The notes beneath the pieces were generated by a model. That model worked only from the letters and a program-made list of their open reading frames with translations, searched no databases and was not told the origin of the DNA. A stretch of DNA of 64,000 bases from Pterois miles (lineage: Eukaryota; Chordata; Actinopteri; Perciformes; Scorpaenidae), in contig CAMQGK010000058.1 in assembly GCA_947000775.1 (NCBI GenBank), forward strand, positions 2,424,001 through 2,488,000, read 5' to 3'. A program made the translations under genes and the position numbers. Of this stretch, positions 45,351 through 60,600 are shown in pieces (position 1 is the stretch's first letter; every line of letters starts with the position of its first letter).

Positions 45351-48160
45351 AGAGAGCTATTGTGTTGGAAGGAGGCGTCACCTCTTCCTGTTTCCATAAC
45401 GCTTCAGACTTCTTGTTTCAGACTAGCAGAACGAAAACATTTTCTTCCTAAAAACATGGTGAAAATTGTTTTTTTTTTTTTTTTTTGTTTTTTTTATAGT
45501 TGTACATTCTGATTTATGGAGTGATAAAAAAGAGATATCCAAAATGTCCTCAGTAAAAACCTGTGACTCTAATATATCAGTGTAACAAGACTATTTAACC
45601 TGTCAAATTTAAAAATATGACTGATTTACATATTTTAAAAAATAATAATAATAAATAACGAAAGAAAATTTGTGATACAAAAAATACTAATTGTGGTAAT
45701 GTAAGTAATTAACTGGGGAAGTTTCATGGTGCTACCTATTATACATTTGCTATATAAGCAAACTATTACAGCAGAGCTGAGTAACTGCCTGAGCCTAACC
45801 AGGAGAATATACATGTGCTGTGTAGTGTATCACTAGCGCGTCTCACCTGTGGTGACGCTGTCTGATCCAGGCTCGCTCTCCTTTTGACCCTTGACAGCGA
45901 CGACAGTGACCTCGTAGGTGACCCCGGGGGTCAGATTGGGCAGCACAGTCTGAGATTCAGAGCCGTCCACTGTCAGCGTCTTAGCGTTACCTGGAGGCCG
46001 AAGCAACAAGTCGTCTGGGTGAGTAAAGCGATCAGAAGCTCGGCTCAGGTAGTCGTTGTTTAGATAAAGTCATTCTCTCCGATTCATCAGTAACTGAAAC
46101 AATATGACATGTAAACATTATGACTGATTTTTCTAGTTGTTTTAATTATCTTGTGTTACCCATAGACTTGAGGAAGCCTGTAATGTGCTGGTTTTACTTT
46201 AATGTTGAGTCATTTTAGCAGATTGGTATTTCATCTACAGCAGTTTCAAGTCAAATTAGGTCAAAAATCGCCCACACCGGTTTAGAAGTTGAGTAAATGC
46301 AACGTAGTATACATGGTTGTAAATGACTAATGACAAGAACTACTAAGATTTATAGCTTTATATTCAAAAAGGGAAATATCATGGAGAAAACCTGATAATT
46401 GAAATATTCACTTCAAATATCTGTCAGTCATCATCTCACAGTTACCACAACTATCATTCTTTTCACAATTTCTAAACATCCTCATTGTTTGATCCATCAC
46501 ATGCAAAATGTTCCATTCAGTCATCCTAATCGGTCCAATATACATGTATATTTCATAAATATCTATGACAAGATATTACGTACTGAGACGAGGAACAATT
46601 ATTGGTTCACTGTGGTGAGACTTCTGTTTACATCGCATGTAATAATTGGTACATAAATGAATTTACTCTACGCGCAGCAGTCGGTGTCGACAGAAAAGTC
46701 GACCAAAACAGAGATCTGTATATGAAACATTACCAGGGTTAGGTGCCATGGTGAAAAAACATTTCAATATTTTGACCAGTAATTCTCACACAGTCATATA
46801 ACAACGTTTTATTTTGGTGCCGTTGTCCAACTTACTGATACAAAAACTAGATTTGAAGCATGAATGAAGTGTTCTGGGTGAGTTATTAACGTCTGCAGAC
46901 ATGCTATCAAACAGTTGTGACTCACAGTTTAGAGAAAGTTACGACTGTTTCAAACAATAAGCCAAAGCGACTGAGGAAAAACTGTAAAATGGATGCTGGA
47001 TGTAGGGCATAATGACTAATTAATTCATAAATAATTACATAGCGATACCTATCAATGCAATGTGCAGCAATCACATCATAATGGTTTCTCTTAAAACTCT
47101 CAAAAAGATGATTAAAGTTGTTTTATCTATTTTTTTGCATATTTTTCTGATGATTATTATCATTTGTGCTGAACCTCCCACCCTCATTCAGTAGAAGTAC
47201 CTAGAACGAGTCAGTAGGGGGCAGAAGTGGTCTATCATTGGAGAGAAGAGTTTGGCCTGCAGATGATGGAGGATTAAATTACTTGATAGATCAGCAATGA
47301 TACGACAGTGAGAATGTCCATACTGGCTATAAAGCCATTCATAACCTGGAATATACTTCCCTGGTTGGATGAAGGTGTAAACGTTTTAGTGCTGCAGGCT
47401 GAATATATACGCTGTAAATGTTTTTCTACAGTTTAGTTCACTTTAGGGATCCTCAGTAAGTCACAGTGCTGCAGTAAGTGGCTGGATCTTCCTTGTTTCA
47501 GTAATGAATGAGTGTTATTCACACAGATGGACACTGACCTCCATGAGCGGGCACATACGTGACCCTGTTGTTGTCCACCCGAGCTTTGGGAACCACCCAG
47601 TGGACGGTGGCGGAGGTGTCGGTGACGTCAGAGAACCGGATGCCCTTGGGTGAGCCCAGGTCTGGCACAAACAAGACAGACACAGCAGGTAGGGACAAAC
47701 ACACACAATACAGTTTTAGTTAATATGTGTACTTCCTTCTGGGACTGCTGAGGACTGGAAAACAGAACGCTCAGTATCTGTCACGTGAATTAAAAACATA
47801 TACTAGTGGGTATTTTCTGCTTCAAAGTTTATGGCAGACGTGAAAAGACACATATTATTTACATGTTACTGTAGCCAAGGCGGATCCACCGGTGAAACAC
47901 ACTCGTTTAAAGAATAAAGCGAAAGACAGACTGCAGAAGAGAGAGCAAGGAAGACAGACAAAAGGGGCCCGGGGAGGCCCGGGCTCATGAAGAGACCCTT
48001 CCTGGCTAACAGCGAGAAAACAGTATCTTGCGTGACAGACCTGAGGAGATTAACTTGCCCCCATTTCATGGCAACACAAAAGTGAAACATGCGCCACGCA
48101 ACCCAAGAGTAAAGCCTTACCCCCAGGGAGGACAGGAGACACAGCCATAGACACCCCCTC

Positions 48161-48192
<32 letters not shown>

Positions 48193-51100
48193 CACAATTT
48201 ACAAAGAGCGACTGTGGCACACGGGGCCAGGCAGTCAAAGACAACATTTGGGAGGACGACCGGACGGAGACGACACAATGAAGGAGCAGACTAAAGAGCT
48301 GAGTAAACGTCCTGAGTGGAGCTTGACTGATGAGTTTTCAGAGCCATTTCTGATTGTTCTGGACTGATGTCAGCTGAGATTCAGCATCTTTACATTGGAC
48401 CATTTTCGTTACCCAGAATTAAAGGATCCGAAGGCATCTGGACCATCATGAGATGCTAAATTGGTTTTAACACCAGGACAATACTCCAATAAAAATGCAT
48501 CACCAATATAGCCGCTTCACATCCATCACATCAGACAGATTGAGACACATTTTTAAAAGAAGGTTGATATCAGTAAACCCATATATTGGTCTGATTCTGA
48601 TACAGCAGCGGTCTGGGGCCCTGAGATCAGCAGCCCAGTAAGCCACCATGTGGTCCTTCAGAAACCAGAGTGAGATCCTGGATATTGCTGTAAACCTGGG
48701 TTGTGATGAAAAGGCTGTCTGCTGTCTGCTGGAACCACTCAGGAGCATGAACACACTGACAACACTGAACACCCCAACACAAGGCAGACAACGCAGACAG
48801 AGCTGGTGAAAATCCTCATTAAAATTGATTCACCTCTAAAGATGACCTTTTTTTATTTGGTCACAGTGCAGAGTTAAGTGCCTTGGATGAATACAGTGAC
48901 ATGACACTTGGTTACCAGATTAGTAGACAAAAAGACAAATGTGAGAACACGGGTATTAAAGACATGTTTTCATGCTGTTACCATAAAAGACGAAATTGTC
49001 AAGATATGACGTCACATTGACCACGCCGACAAGACCAGTGCAGAGTTTCTCTGACTTTCTCGTTTCCATCCCGTCGCTGTGTACCTGTTCTCACCCTCTC
49101 CATTACAGACTTGGAGCGTCTTCCAAAAATGAGCCCAAAGATTTCGATTTTGTACTCGGTGTCCTCCGTGAGATCTGTGATGGCCGTGCTTCGCTCCTCG
49201 CCACCCAGCACCAGCTCTCTTGGTTGGCCTGGGCCCTCAGCCTGGCTGACCATTATGACAAAGGTGTCGAAGACATCCTCTTCAGCCATCCAGGCTAGGC
49301 TAAAGCTCTCAGGGGTCACGTTGGAGACTAGCAGAGCCTGCACCTCTGGTTCGACCTCTGAGTGACAGGGGAAAGTCAGTTTCGCTCCTCTGCAGAAGCA
49401 GGGTGCTTTAACATTTGAGGAACAAGGCAGTGAAAGAGAGTGCATCAGTCTATGTGTAAATGCCAGATCTGGTTATATGGAAGCTCAGCATCAGTCAATA
49501 AATAACGAAGGGAAAGAGAAGAGCTTTAATGCAGTCTGACGAAAAACAGGAGCAATACATGAACTGACCTATCAAAGCCTCTGTGGTTAGTAAGATGAAA
49601 AACTGATGCAGTTAATTTTAGTAAAACAATACATTCATCTGAGCTAAGTCTGCCAGCTTTTATTAAAAAATCAATCTACGCTACATGCAGTGGAAAATTC
49701 AATATTCAATCTGTAATGATCGCTTTGAATTGAAAGATCACGGTGTATTAAGGGCCACAGGCTGTCTTGTACTACAGGGGGTGTTTCTATGTCGGTCTAA
49801 CTCAGAACATATCCAGTAAACTAGCCTGTTGTTGATGTTTTTTAACTAACATAAAATGGAGAAAAATAGCAAACTGCGCACAACGGTTAATCACAACATC
49901 AAATTCTCTGTGAGGAAACATTTTGGATTGGAAACCTGCCTGATCTCACAGAAATGCTTGAAATGACCTCAACCTCTTTACAGCGCATTATGTGGTGGTG
50001 CCACTAAATGTGTTGAAATTAAATGCCACCACCATGGAAACAATGCCAATGAAAAGTCAATTAGGATCCTTTGTTGTGGTGGACACATGAATTCCCTGGT
50101 TCAGCAGAAATACTGTATGTTTTCATCAAAGTCCACGTAGGGAGGAGGTCGGGGTGGGTGGATGGGTCAAACACGGCGGCTGTCCGTGTGAAACCAAAAG
50201 TCAAGGTTGACTAATTTTAAATTACTTGCGCTATGTAAATTAAGTTACGACACAAACTTATTTTAACCCAAGCCATGATCTTTTCTTTCTTAAACTTAAC
50301 CAAGTAGTTTTGCTGCCTAAACCTAAATTGTTTCTGTGGTGGTGGCATGTAATTTTAACACATTGTGGGCCATCAGCGCGTAATATGCTGTTAAGAGCTC
50401 GTGGTCATTTCACATATTCCTGTGAGATACGTTGTTGGATAACGCTCATGAAAAATTTGTGGATGAAACTAAGAGTGCATCTTACATTAACATTAGCTTG
50501 TCACTCAGGTGAGGCAGTGGAGGCAAATAAAGGCAACAACTTTAAAGGCCCGGTCCTGTGAAATTAATAAGATTTTTACGTCTTAAAATTAAACAAATTG
50601 CATGATTCTTGAAATTCATTCAGACTTTACTCTTTGATAAAGTAGCAGCCCTGGTCTAACCATCTAGGGATTTCAAACTACAGCTGCTTTGTTAAACTAC
50701 AGCTGCTTCTCTTAGAATAGCGCTCAAATACAGTGCAGACATCTGACTATGTGCATGCAGATGGGAGTGTGTGCATGTGGTGCAGTAAAAGCTGGTAGTT
50801 AGGCAGTCAATAGCAGCAGCTAATAATGGCAGTGATAGGAAGAGAGGCTGAGAGACAGCAGGAGTCTACAGCTGCTGGAGGAAAAGCTCTGTTTCTCCAG
50901 AGGATGAGTCTGCTGAAGCTAATTAGCTGGAGAAACTTCCGGTAGCGGCACAGATGGATACATGGACCGGACAGAGCTTTAAAAGCAGCCAAGATAGAAG
51001 CATATAGGCTATAAGTGGGCTCAGGAAAGCCTCAATAAAGCCTAGCGCCACTGCTCATTAAAACACTGCACCAAATGTGAGGGTCTCAGGGGTCCTTGAA

Positions 51101-54100
51101 CTCGCCTGAAACCCCTTTTTTTATTGTGAGGGAAAACGCATGAGGCATTTGTTGTGAGAAGAAGCGGTGGAAATGAGAAGCAGAGCAGACAAATCCCAGG
51201 GAGCTGTCACTCTTCATTAGCCGCCGGGCAGCTTTAGCTGGTCAGTGGAAGAGAGGGAGGGCCACATCCATCAGCTAACATGTGCTAGCTTGCTACTGAT
51301 TTCACCCTCCCTCCACCACCACTTCTACCCCTCTACCCTATATCCCTCCACACCCCCCCAGACCTGAGGGAGCACAATCCCCGCTCACAAAAGGGAGCCT
51401 GTTATTGGAGGAGGTGCACGCCGGCGCCAGCTAACCTGCTGAAAAGGGGGTCCACAAGTAGAGGCCCTGAGCTGGTTCCAGTCTCGCCTGATAACTTTAC
51501 AAGAGCAGCTTGTGGTGATATGATTCACAACTGAGTCTAGCTTGTTCTGGGTGCTGTCCACATCTCTTTGTGGTTCCATCAATCATTTCTTGTATAAAAC
51601 TCAGTTTCCTTTTCAGAGGAGGACTTTATTTTCCCCACAACGTCGTCCTCCAGTAGACCGACGATGACCACGTTGTTACCGACGATAACAAAATCAAATT
51701 AGTCAGCGCTTGTATTCACAAGTTCGAATGTTTTATGGATTAAGTGATGCTAATGAAAAATGTTAAAATGGTTTCACCAGCCATTAGCATGCAGACAATG
51801 GGCCATGTTGAGCGCATGCCATATTCTGCGTGGCCCCAGAAGCCCCTGGCACCCTAGCACCAGAGCCCAGGGGCAATGGCAGCATGAGAATGAAGCGCCG
51901 TCCAGGCTCGGGGAACTGGGGATGCATACAGAAGAGAGGCCTCACACAAAGTGACAAAAGCGCCTCAGGGTTGGGTTTTTTTTTTCATCCTCTGTCAGTC
52001 CTCCCATCTTTCTTCCACTTGACTGATTCTCATCAGTGAAATGCTGAATGATAATGTCGGAATAGACGCCGACATAAAAACAAAGTGTCAACCAACCAGA
52101 AACTGGCTATTTTAGACACTCTAGTCCAGTTTTATAGGGTGACGGTGAGCGTGTTAATCCTCAAGTATTTCGTTTTGCTATGCTTTATTTGTGAAGTTGC
52201 TCTGAGGCCATCATAAGGCATCATTATCACATTTTGGCTTCACTATTTACAGCCCACTTATTAGGCACATACTGTAATTCACAGCATGTTAATCACGGGT
52301 AATGACTGTGTTTGGTGTAGTGGGTGGGGAAACTAACGCACCTGTTGTGCCCCAGTTAAACAGCACACTGACCTTTTTTTATGTGTTTCTGCCTGTTCAC
52401 ATACAACACACCAGGTGCTGTTTCAGGCTGGACTCGTACCAACAGGCAGACGGACAGCCTAAAGGTGGATCAAACGTGTATCTGTGGCAGGCTAGTATAG
52501 ACTGAATGGGTTTTGTGTGGGTGTTCACAATCCCTGCATCAAAGGAATGGATACGAGCATGATGGATGGCTGATGGGGGGGGGGGTGTTGTTTGGGGATT
52601 TGGATTGTGCGCTCCATTAAATGGATAGGAGATGTTGTGTGTGCAGAACATCTTTCAGCACACTGGCTGGTTAATTGTCTTTACACACCTTTTTGAAATG
52701 TACTTCCAATGCTGAAGGTAATCAGTTTGTGCTCAGAAAATGGGTGGAGTTGTCCATGGGGACGAATGAAACAAGCCTCCATCCCAACGGGTACAGCATT
52801 AACCAATATTCAGTCACAAAGATTTGTCAAATTAAGCTCTTTGTGATCACATGCAAATAATGCAGTTTTTGTTTTTTGATTTTGTTTCAAATTATTTCGC
52901 TGGATCACTGTTTTATCCAGAATATTCTTTAAATCAACTAAACTTCTGTTGAATCCAATGAAAGTGGAAGATTGAGCTTATTAAGACAGACATTTTTTGA
53001 AGGCCATTAGAAACTGACAGCGCCAATGTAAGTCCAGCAGTGTACAAACATAAATGAAGTGTTTCTATAACACCTATCAGTGTCATTTAACACTTAAAGT
53101 GAGTCACACCTGAGCTGAATAGACAAACACCATTTGACAACTGCAAGTAACTGTTACTTAAGTCCACAGGGAAAAACAGCGGTTAATTCACTGTGTGCAG
53201 GAGAAGAAGGAAGCAAAGTAAAGAGCGAGACCCCAGCGTCGACAGCGATGATACCTGTGATGGTGTCTGCAAAGACAGGGTCTAAGAGGGCCCCCCTGTA
53301 CACCCCGTACAGATTGGCCCTGTACCAGGTGGTGGAGGACAGGCCAGAGATGGTGAGGCTGCGAGCATCGGCGGGCACCGTGTGGTTTTGCCACTCAGCC
53401 CCCGTCTCTGCATCGGTAACCTCGATCAGAAAGGCCTCGAACGCCCCGTCCTCAGCAGACCAGGACAGGAGGAAGCTGTCCCACGATACGTCGCTGACGG
53501 TGACGTTGGTCACCACAGGCTTCTCCTCCTCTGGGTGATGACAAACACATCAACATGGAGTTACAGGACTGGGACAGACATACAGAATGAAGACAAATGG
53601 TTGGACCGATACAGGTTTTTCATAGCCAATCCTGGAATCTTTTGGACGGAAACTTGGCTGATTAGGAGATTTCAAATTTTCAAAAATCCATAATTGGCTC
53701 CGTATATCGGTCTAACCTTACAACTCACAAGCACAAATTCTTTGAACCTTTCTTGTTGACAACAATGAACAATGTGAAACACATAAAACAAACAAGACTG
53801 AGCTTCTGCTCAACAGTGGATGAGTCCTCCCGGACAATATCAGCTGCAAAAAAGATGAGGATCTCTCATTTGTATTTCAATCATTTCATTTCACTGTCAA
53901 GAGGGAAAAAAGAGAAAAGGCCTTCACTTTGTCCGGAGTGGAAATATTCCCTTATTTCCACTACAAAAGGCCACCAGGAAAAAAACAGCCTCATTATCAA
54001 TGGCTGCCTATAGCCTTCTCCTCTATATTACCATATAAGTGGGAAGACTTAAAGATAGAAAGCGGCCGGCAAACATGCTGATGCAGCTTGTGTGCATTAA

Positions 54101-55295
54101 TGGCTGTGAATGAGCCATTAACATTTGAAGGCGCAGCGTAGCCCGACCAGTATGGCAGAAGTACGCCGTCCACTTCAAACCTATGGGGAGGCCATGCAGA
54201 GCCGAGCGCAGCAGACTGTAATTGGAGTCCTTTGAGTGTGCAAGCATTCAGAGAGTAGATTAGAAAGAGATGGAGATAGATGGTGCAGGTAAACATCAAG
54301 GCCACCATTATCCTCCTTTCACTGTGTGGCAGAGTGGAGCGCAAATGGGGTGGTAGACAATGATGGGGATGGGGGGGGGGGCTGAGCTGGAATCAGCTGA
54401 TCATCGCTTACTGTAGAGCTCATATGGACAGCTGAAATGGAAAATGCATTTACTGAATGATATGTCTGATGAGTTTCTTTTCCTGCAGCGTGGGGAGGAT
54501 TTGAGTCAGCGATGTGTTCACAGCTGCAAACTTTTCTCCTGAAGATGCAACAGAGTTGTAGGAAATAATACCTGGTACAGCACACTTCACTTAAAGTCCC
54601 CCTACTTAGCATTTATAAACAGTATAAACAAATTTAATAAACGCTTATTACATACTGCAATGTAATTGTGAGTGGATAGAAGTGTCATATAATAATGTAT
54701 TTATCAATGACAACAACTCCTCCTGTGGACCGCCATAGATGGAGGCTGTTATATAAACAGATAGTGAATGATAAATATATGGAAGATGTAATGATCTTTA
54801 AATATGTCTTCGTATGAGAATGCACACAAATGCTGTATCTAATTATCTAACTATAATTCAAGGCATCTCTGACTGTCTGTGTGTTATTTGCATATCTCAA
54901 CTGCTCATCCAATCTACTTCAAATCTGGTGGGTGTATTGTTGGAGAACCAAGGACGTGAATTGTCAAATTTGGTGCAAACTTAATACACGAAATGGTCAA
55001 TATTAATAAACTTTGAATAAGCAAACAGCTCTGGGATTCAGGGCTCTGTAGATGGAGACAAGCATGTTGTCCACAGTGTGCAGACGGCGGCGCCAAACAG
55101 GCACGAGCCCCCAACCACACTGTAAGCGGCAAAACGTGTTAAAGTGGCCGCTGTTCACTTTGCAATCACACTTCACTTCCCTGGAGTCGACATGAGTGGA
55201 TAGCCAACTGGAAGCAGAATCAAACCAGAGTGTATTACACCTGTGTAAGAGTATTTCTCCAGTGTCAGACTTTATACTAGCTTATAAAACTACAG

Positions 55296-55386
<91 letters not shown>

Positions 55387-57647
55387 GTCACTGCCAGCAA
55401 AATACCCCTGCTAACTAAATCCCTGCTCTACCTTATAATGGCAGTGGTTGTGTCAAAGCAAGCGACTACTACACTGTGCAACCATGCAGCTACGTCATGG
55501 CAGGTGTAATTGCTCAGGACCCAAGGAAGCTCAGTGTGGAGTGTGAAGTTGATTGTATGAGCAAGCAGCAACACCACAGGCCAAGCATTCAGCCCGTTCT
55601 GAACAGGCACTGCACTAGTATTAATATCACAACTACATTAGAGTGTGTTATAAACCACGTATTTAGTGTGTGTATACTGTTTCTAAATACTTAATAGCAG
55701 AGGTCAAGACAAATCATTGTTTTTAAATCTCAAGTCAAGTTCTTAGTCTACATATTTGAGTTTTGGGTCGTAACAAAGTCATGATGCAACGTTTTAAATG
55801 ATATAGTCCAAGTGAAGCCACAAGTCACTGGTGTTAAAGTCCAAGTTGAGTTGTAAGTTTTTTTTTTATTTCATCAAGTCTGACGTCATCAGATTTGTGA
55901 ATCGAGTCCAAGTCATGTGACTCGATTCCACACCTCTGCTGAATAGGGTTGGTACACTTAAGACAAACATGTTATCTGCCTAAATGCTTCTGAAGAGGCC
56001 TCTTACTTACTTAAAGTAAAGGGAAACGTTGTTAGTGAAACTACCTGAAATCATTTTAGCGAGCTAAAAGAAAGCTAAAATCTCCTTTTAGCTAGTTTTC
56101 CACTTTATATTAGGCAGTATAGTTCTTTGCCACCCCACTCTCCAACTTTAAGGGTCAGTTAACGCAAATTACAAAAAAACACATTTTTCCACTGACATAA
56201 TGGAAATATCTATCTGTGTCCACCTGATATTTCTGCCCCAATAAAGTGAAGGTGAATTAAATTGTGGTATTTCCATTAAACATTAAAATGACCTTTTCAA
56301 AAATTAAAGAGCAGCCTCTCTTTAGAGAAACATGCTGTCAAAAATGTTCCTACAAACATTTTCTGTGGCAGAAAGTAGTTTCTCTTCAAAAACAGATAAC
56401 AGCAACTTCTTCAGGTTATCCAGAGTGGGAAGGCTGTTTTCTGTTTCTGGAAAGAGATGCTGCTATTAAATTTTAAAAATGTTATTTTCCAACACTGTGA
56501 GCACCACAAACTAAGGCAGCTGTGGCCAGACCACTAACTCCAACCAGAAGTTTTACTTTTATGAATCTTTTTCAATTTGAGTGAACCAACCCCTTAAGCA
56601 CAGCCTCAGTTCAGGTTTTCACATGCAGTTGAAGATGTGTGTCTGACTAAATCAAATGGTCTGCTGAGATATCGCCCTCTGATATCTGCCATTTGATACG
56701 CAGTCATTTACATCATCGTCTTTAGGATGTGCTTTTGTACTCTGCTGAGCAGATCATGTCAGTGCATGCAGGACAACGATCTCGCTCTTTCATGCTTTAT
56801 ATTCTCTGTTTTTCTCTGCAGAGAATCGGAAGCTCATGCATTATATCATCTTGTGAAGTAAGACACCCGAACATAAAATGATTGCAGTTGATGGATAAAT
56901 TGATACAGATGTTTTGTGTTGGTGATCAAACATATTTAAGACTTTCTGCATATTAATACCAGCTGAAGCCTCCTCTGGGTTTTTAATCAATGTAATGTAC
57001 AACAGCAGTCAAACATGTTTATTCAGTTTCTTGAATCTTCTTGGTTCTGCTGGTGAAACTGATATCGATTCCACATGTGTTGTCATTGTTCCCTGAGCAC
57101 AACTCTCCCAGTCAGCTGATTGGTTTAAATTATGATAATCCTGACTATTGTCTCCTGATTTCCGTGTGTGAATTACATCAGTTTGTTTCTACATCTTTCA
57201 TTCTGTATCTTAATATTCAGAAGCACATTTTGTCTTGGTGTTGACTCTCAGCTGGTCACTTAAACAGCTCTTCTGAAACCACGAAACAAACTCTTTTAAC
57301 CCTTTCTGTGATTGTCGGGCACCAGTAGAAGCCCAACACCCGTCGTCTCAGCCCGCTCCACCCCTCCCCTTTCCTTCAATCCCTCCTGTACGAGTGCGAT
57401 CAGTGTTGGCGCTATGTGTCTGGAGACGATAAAGGCTGCAGATCGGCCGGGCTGTGGATTAGAGGGCTGCTGATTTCGGAGACAATGTTTTAACAGGAGT
57501 CCCAGCATGTGGCCTTTTATCTGACAGACCCACAGTTCATCGTGGTCAAATAGCACAAAACCAGAGGGGAGCGGGGCTCACGCCAACAATTATCACATGA
57601 ATGAACATTGTGCTGGCTGCACACATGTCCATACAAACCCCCAGCCT

Positions 57648-57699
<52 letters not shown>

Positions 57700-60600
57700 C
57701 AGTTTCATTCTATCTCAGTCTTTTTAGCCACTCAGTCTCTCAATCATACATGCCACACACAGACAAGTGGATATAAAGAGTGGACACGTACATGCGCACA
57801 CTCACCCACTCGCATCCAAGCACACACACATCCAGACACACACACACGCACATATTGGTTGTTCTTCTTGGCAGCGTGCGATCCACAAAATGCAACAAAA
57901 GATAGTTATTCCGAAGCTTACCAACTTTTCCCTCATGCCATATCGATTTTTGCCCGTAGCCATGCATTTAATGGGCACTCGTTGCATAACTGGAAGATTT
58001 ACTCGTGAAATGTTTGGCTTAGAGGAAGCCCGACCACAGCATGAGAAATATGCCACAATCACCTCATTTGTCTTTTCTTGTTTTGGTTTAAAAAATCAGG
58101 GGAAAAGGAAAAATAATCCCACATGCTATAAATGAGCCTTGGGGGAGGAGGGTAGAGACAGAGTGACTTACATTGAGAAGTTAACAATGAATTCAATTCA
58201 TTGCTTCGGTTTGGCTGCAGTACTGAAGGACAAAAAAATGAATCTATGGTTATTTTCTAAACCTGCGCCACCAGCTAGAAACCTCATGGAAACAGTGGGC
58301 AGCATTCAGACGAGCCTCTGTCTCACACACATTTTGCTGATACAAAATATCTCAGCTTAGTTGGTCAAAGGCAAAACTTGACCACCTCACCTCACTTTAC
58401 TCACTTTCTTCAAGCGGTGTCTAACCTTGCAGATCATTTTGTTTTTATCTGCCCATGCAGATATATTTCAGATATACAGTATTACATGACATGACAGTGT
58501 AGGGTTTGACCTTGTCCTGGATGAAGGACAGGCCTGATCCTTTCAATGCTCTGTGGGCTTGCACCGCTAACCTACTGTAGGTGGATGGCTCGCAGATTTC
58601 TGCCAAACCCCAGCATTTAAAAATGACATGTGAAGTTGCAATAATCACTTTTCAGGGTTTTTTTTTTGTGACATGGAGACAGACTTCAGACAGTAAAATC
58701 CCATACATTTGATATCCAGTATTATGGCTGTATTAAGGTGATATGGCTAAAGTCTTGTGTTTTTAAGGTGCCAACAGATCCAACAGACACAAAGCAGTAT
58801 TCATTTCTGTTGAGTTTATGAAAACCTGACAAATGTGTGGCCAATATTCAATCTCCTTCTAGCTCTGTTTTGGTCAACTATCTGGGTCTTTAGCTGCTAA
58901 ATGTTCTACTATGTTCATCAGCTGGCGCTGCATGTGGAGAACATTTGGTTAATCAGAGCTTTTTCACTAAAACAAGACCATGGACGGATTATGGGCCCCA
59001 GGGCACAGCAAAAAGCCACACCACTTCTCAGAGCAAGACAGACTAATAGTTGGTTAGCCTCTTTTATTGTTGTTCTGTGACTCTTTGTGGTCAGTTTGTG
59101 TCTCTTTGAGGTTTTTTTGCCCTTTTTTCATTGGTGTGAGTCCCTTTGTGGTGTCTTGGTGACTCGTTGCAGCTATTTTGCATGTCTTTGTAGCTGTTTT
59201 GGTCTCTCTGTCATCTTTTTGGGTCTCTCTAAGCATGTTCAGACTAATGCTGTAAGTTTTGGGCTGTAAAACTGAAACAATTTAGCTGAAAGATATTAAA
59301 ATGCTATAGTGCTGGGAGGAGCTGCAGTCTCAGTGGGTTTGTCACTCTGAGTGACCCCTTGCATATTATAAGTAGTCATTTGATCCATATACAGCAGTAA
59401 AGACATTAGTGCAGCCAGTGAGGTACCTCTGGATAATCCAGAGTATGCTTTCAGTTGTCCTCATAGGGACAATTTCTTTATGGGAAACAGTTCCACTAAA
59501 ACCTGTCCGAAGCAAAGTCTAGGGTTAGAAGAACCAGGACAGTGTTTCTGGAAAGCCAAAACTACCTGCATGGCTACCACTTGAAGTAAGTGAGAAAATA
59601 AGGTTTTTGTAGTTTGGATGAATCATTCCTTTAAAATAGGGATGTGCTGCTGGAAATCTTATCTGGGTAATAAGGCAGAGTACAGTATCTGAAATGCCAG
59701 CTACAAACCTCCAGACATTTGTGCCTTAAAATCTCTTGCTTCCTTCCAGACACTCTATAAGGCACTACCACTTAGCCAGGGACATTGCTTTTGAAGACAC
59801 AAGGTTTGTTTTTTGCGGTGCTGACCTGTGGGTGCTGAGATGGTGGTGGGTGCACTGGTCCTGCGGCCCCTCTCAGCGATGATGCTGATGGTGTACAGCA
59901 TGCCAGGAGTAAGGCCCCTCAGGATGTGAGACTCGGAGCTGCCTGGGACCACGTCCTCAGCCTTGTGGCCGTCAGCAGATACATATACCAGTCTAAAGGA
60001 GTCCAGTTTGGCTAGGGGGCGTTTCCACTCTAGCATCATGGTGGTCTCTGTCACGTCTACAACAGTCAGGTCCTTGGGAGCATCCAGGGCTAATTAGGGA
60101 GGAAGAGGACAGGTGGTGAATGGACATTTAAGGTTTGATACATCAGAGCAACTTGTCCAAGGCAAAACTTAAAGCCATTATCTGTGGCAAGTTTATATGA
60201 ATCTCTCTTTTGCAATGAAGTGAAGTGCCACTTCACAAACATTATCATAGTATTAATTCACCCAATATCCTTCTTGTGAAATGATTGCATCTCCTCTGGC
60301 AAACATGCAGTAGTTTATGTCCAAGTTTAATTTCAGAAAAAGACAAGAAGAGCTGGGCAGTTATCTAGAGCAGCAGATGCCACCATGACTGCATAGTCAA
60401 AGAAAGTATTAGCAAACTATTCATACTGCGTCACTAAAGATGAGGTGACAACGGGCTGGAAAACAATGTTTGACTGACAGAATATTCTGCTGAAATTAAA
60501 TCTGGTGAAAAAACGCTGAAAATGCAATACAGTGTATGAAATTATGAAAAAAAACTAATAATCTCCACCACAAAATTGTGATTTTTGCAGCAGCAAAAAG

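Larger units (their letters stand above)
53531..59825. other. tnc: Largest tnc intron in the window (about 6.3 kb)
   Basis: Contains the MITE at 53.6 kb, AT and CA microsatellites at 55.3 and 57.65 kb, and the split repeat at 58.9-59.35 kb. I looked for extra FNIII exons and found none. Confidence 0.55.

Noticed and set aside
57601..58135. Overlapping 120-135-codon frames around a (CA)n tract
   Set aside because: Created by the dinucleotide repeat (poly Thr-His and similar); no gene features.
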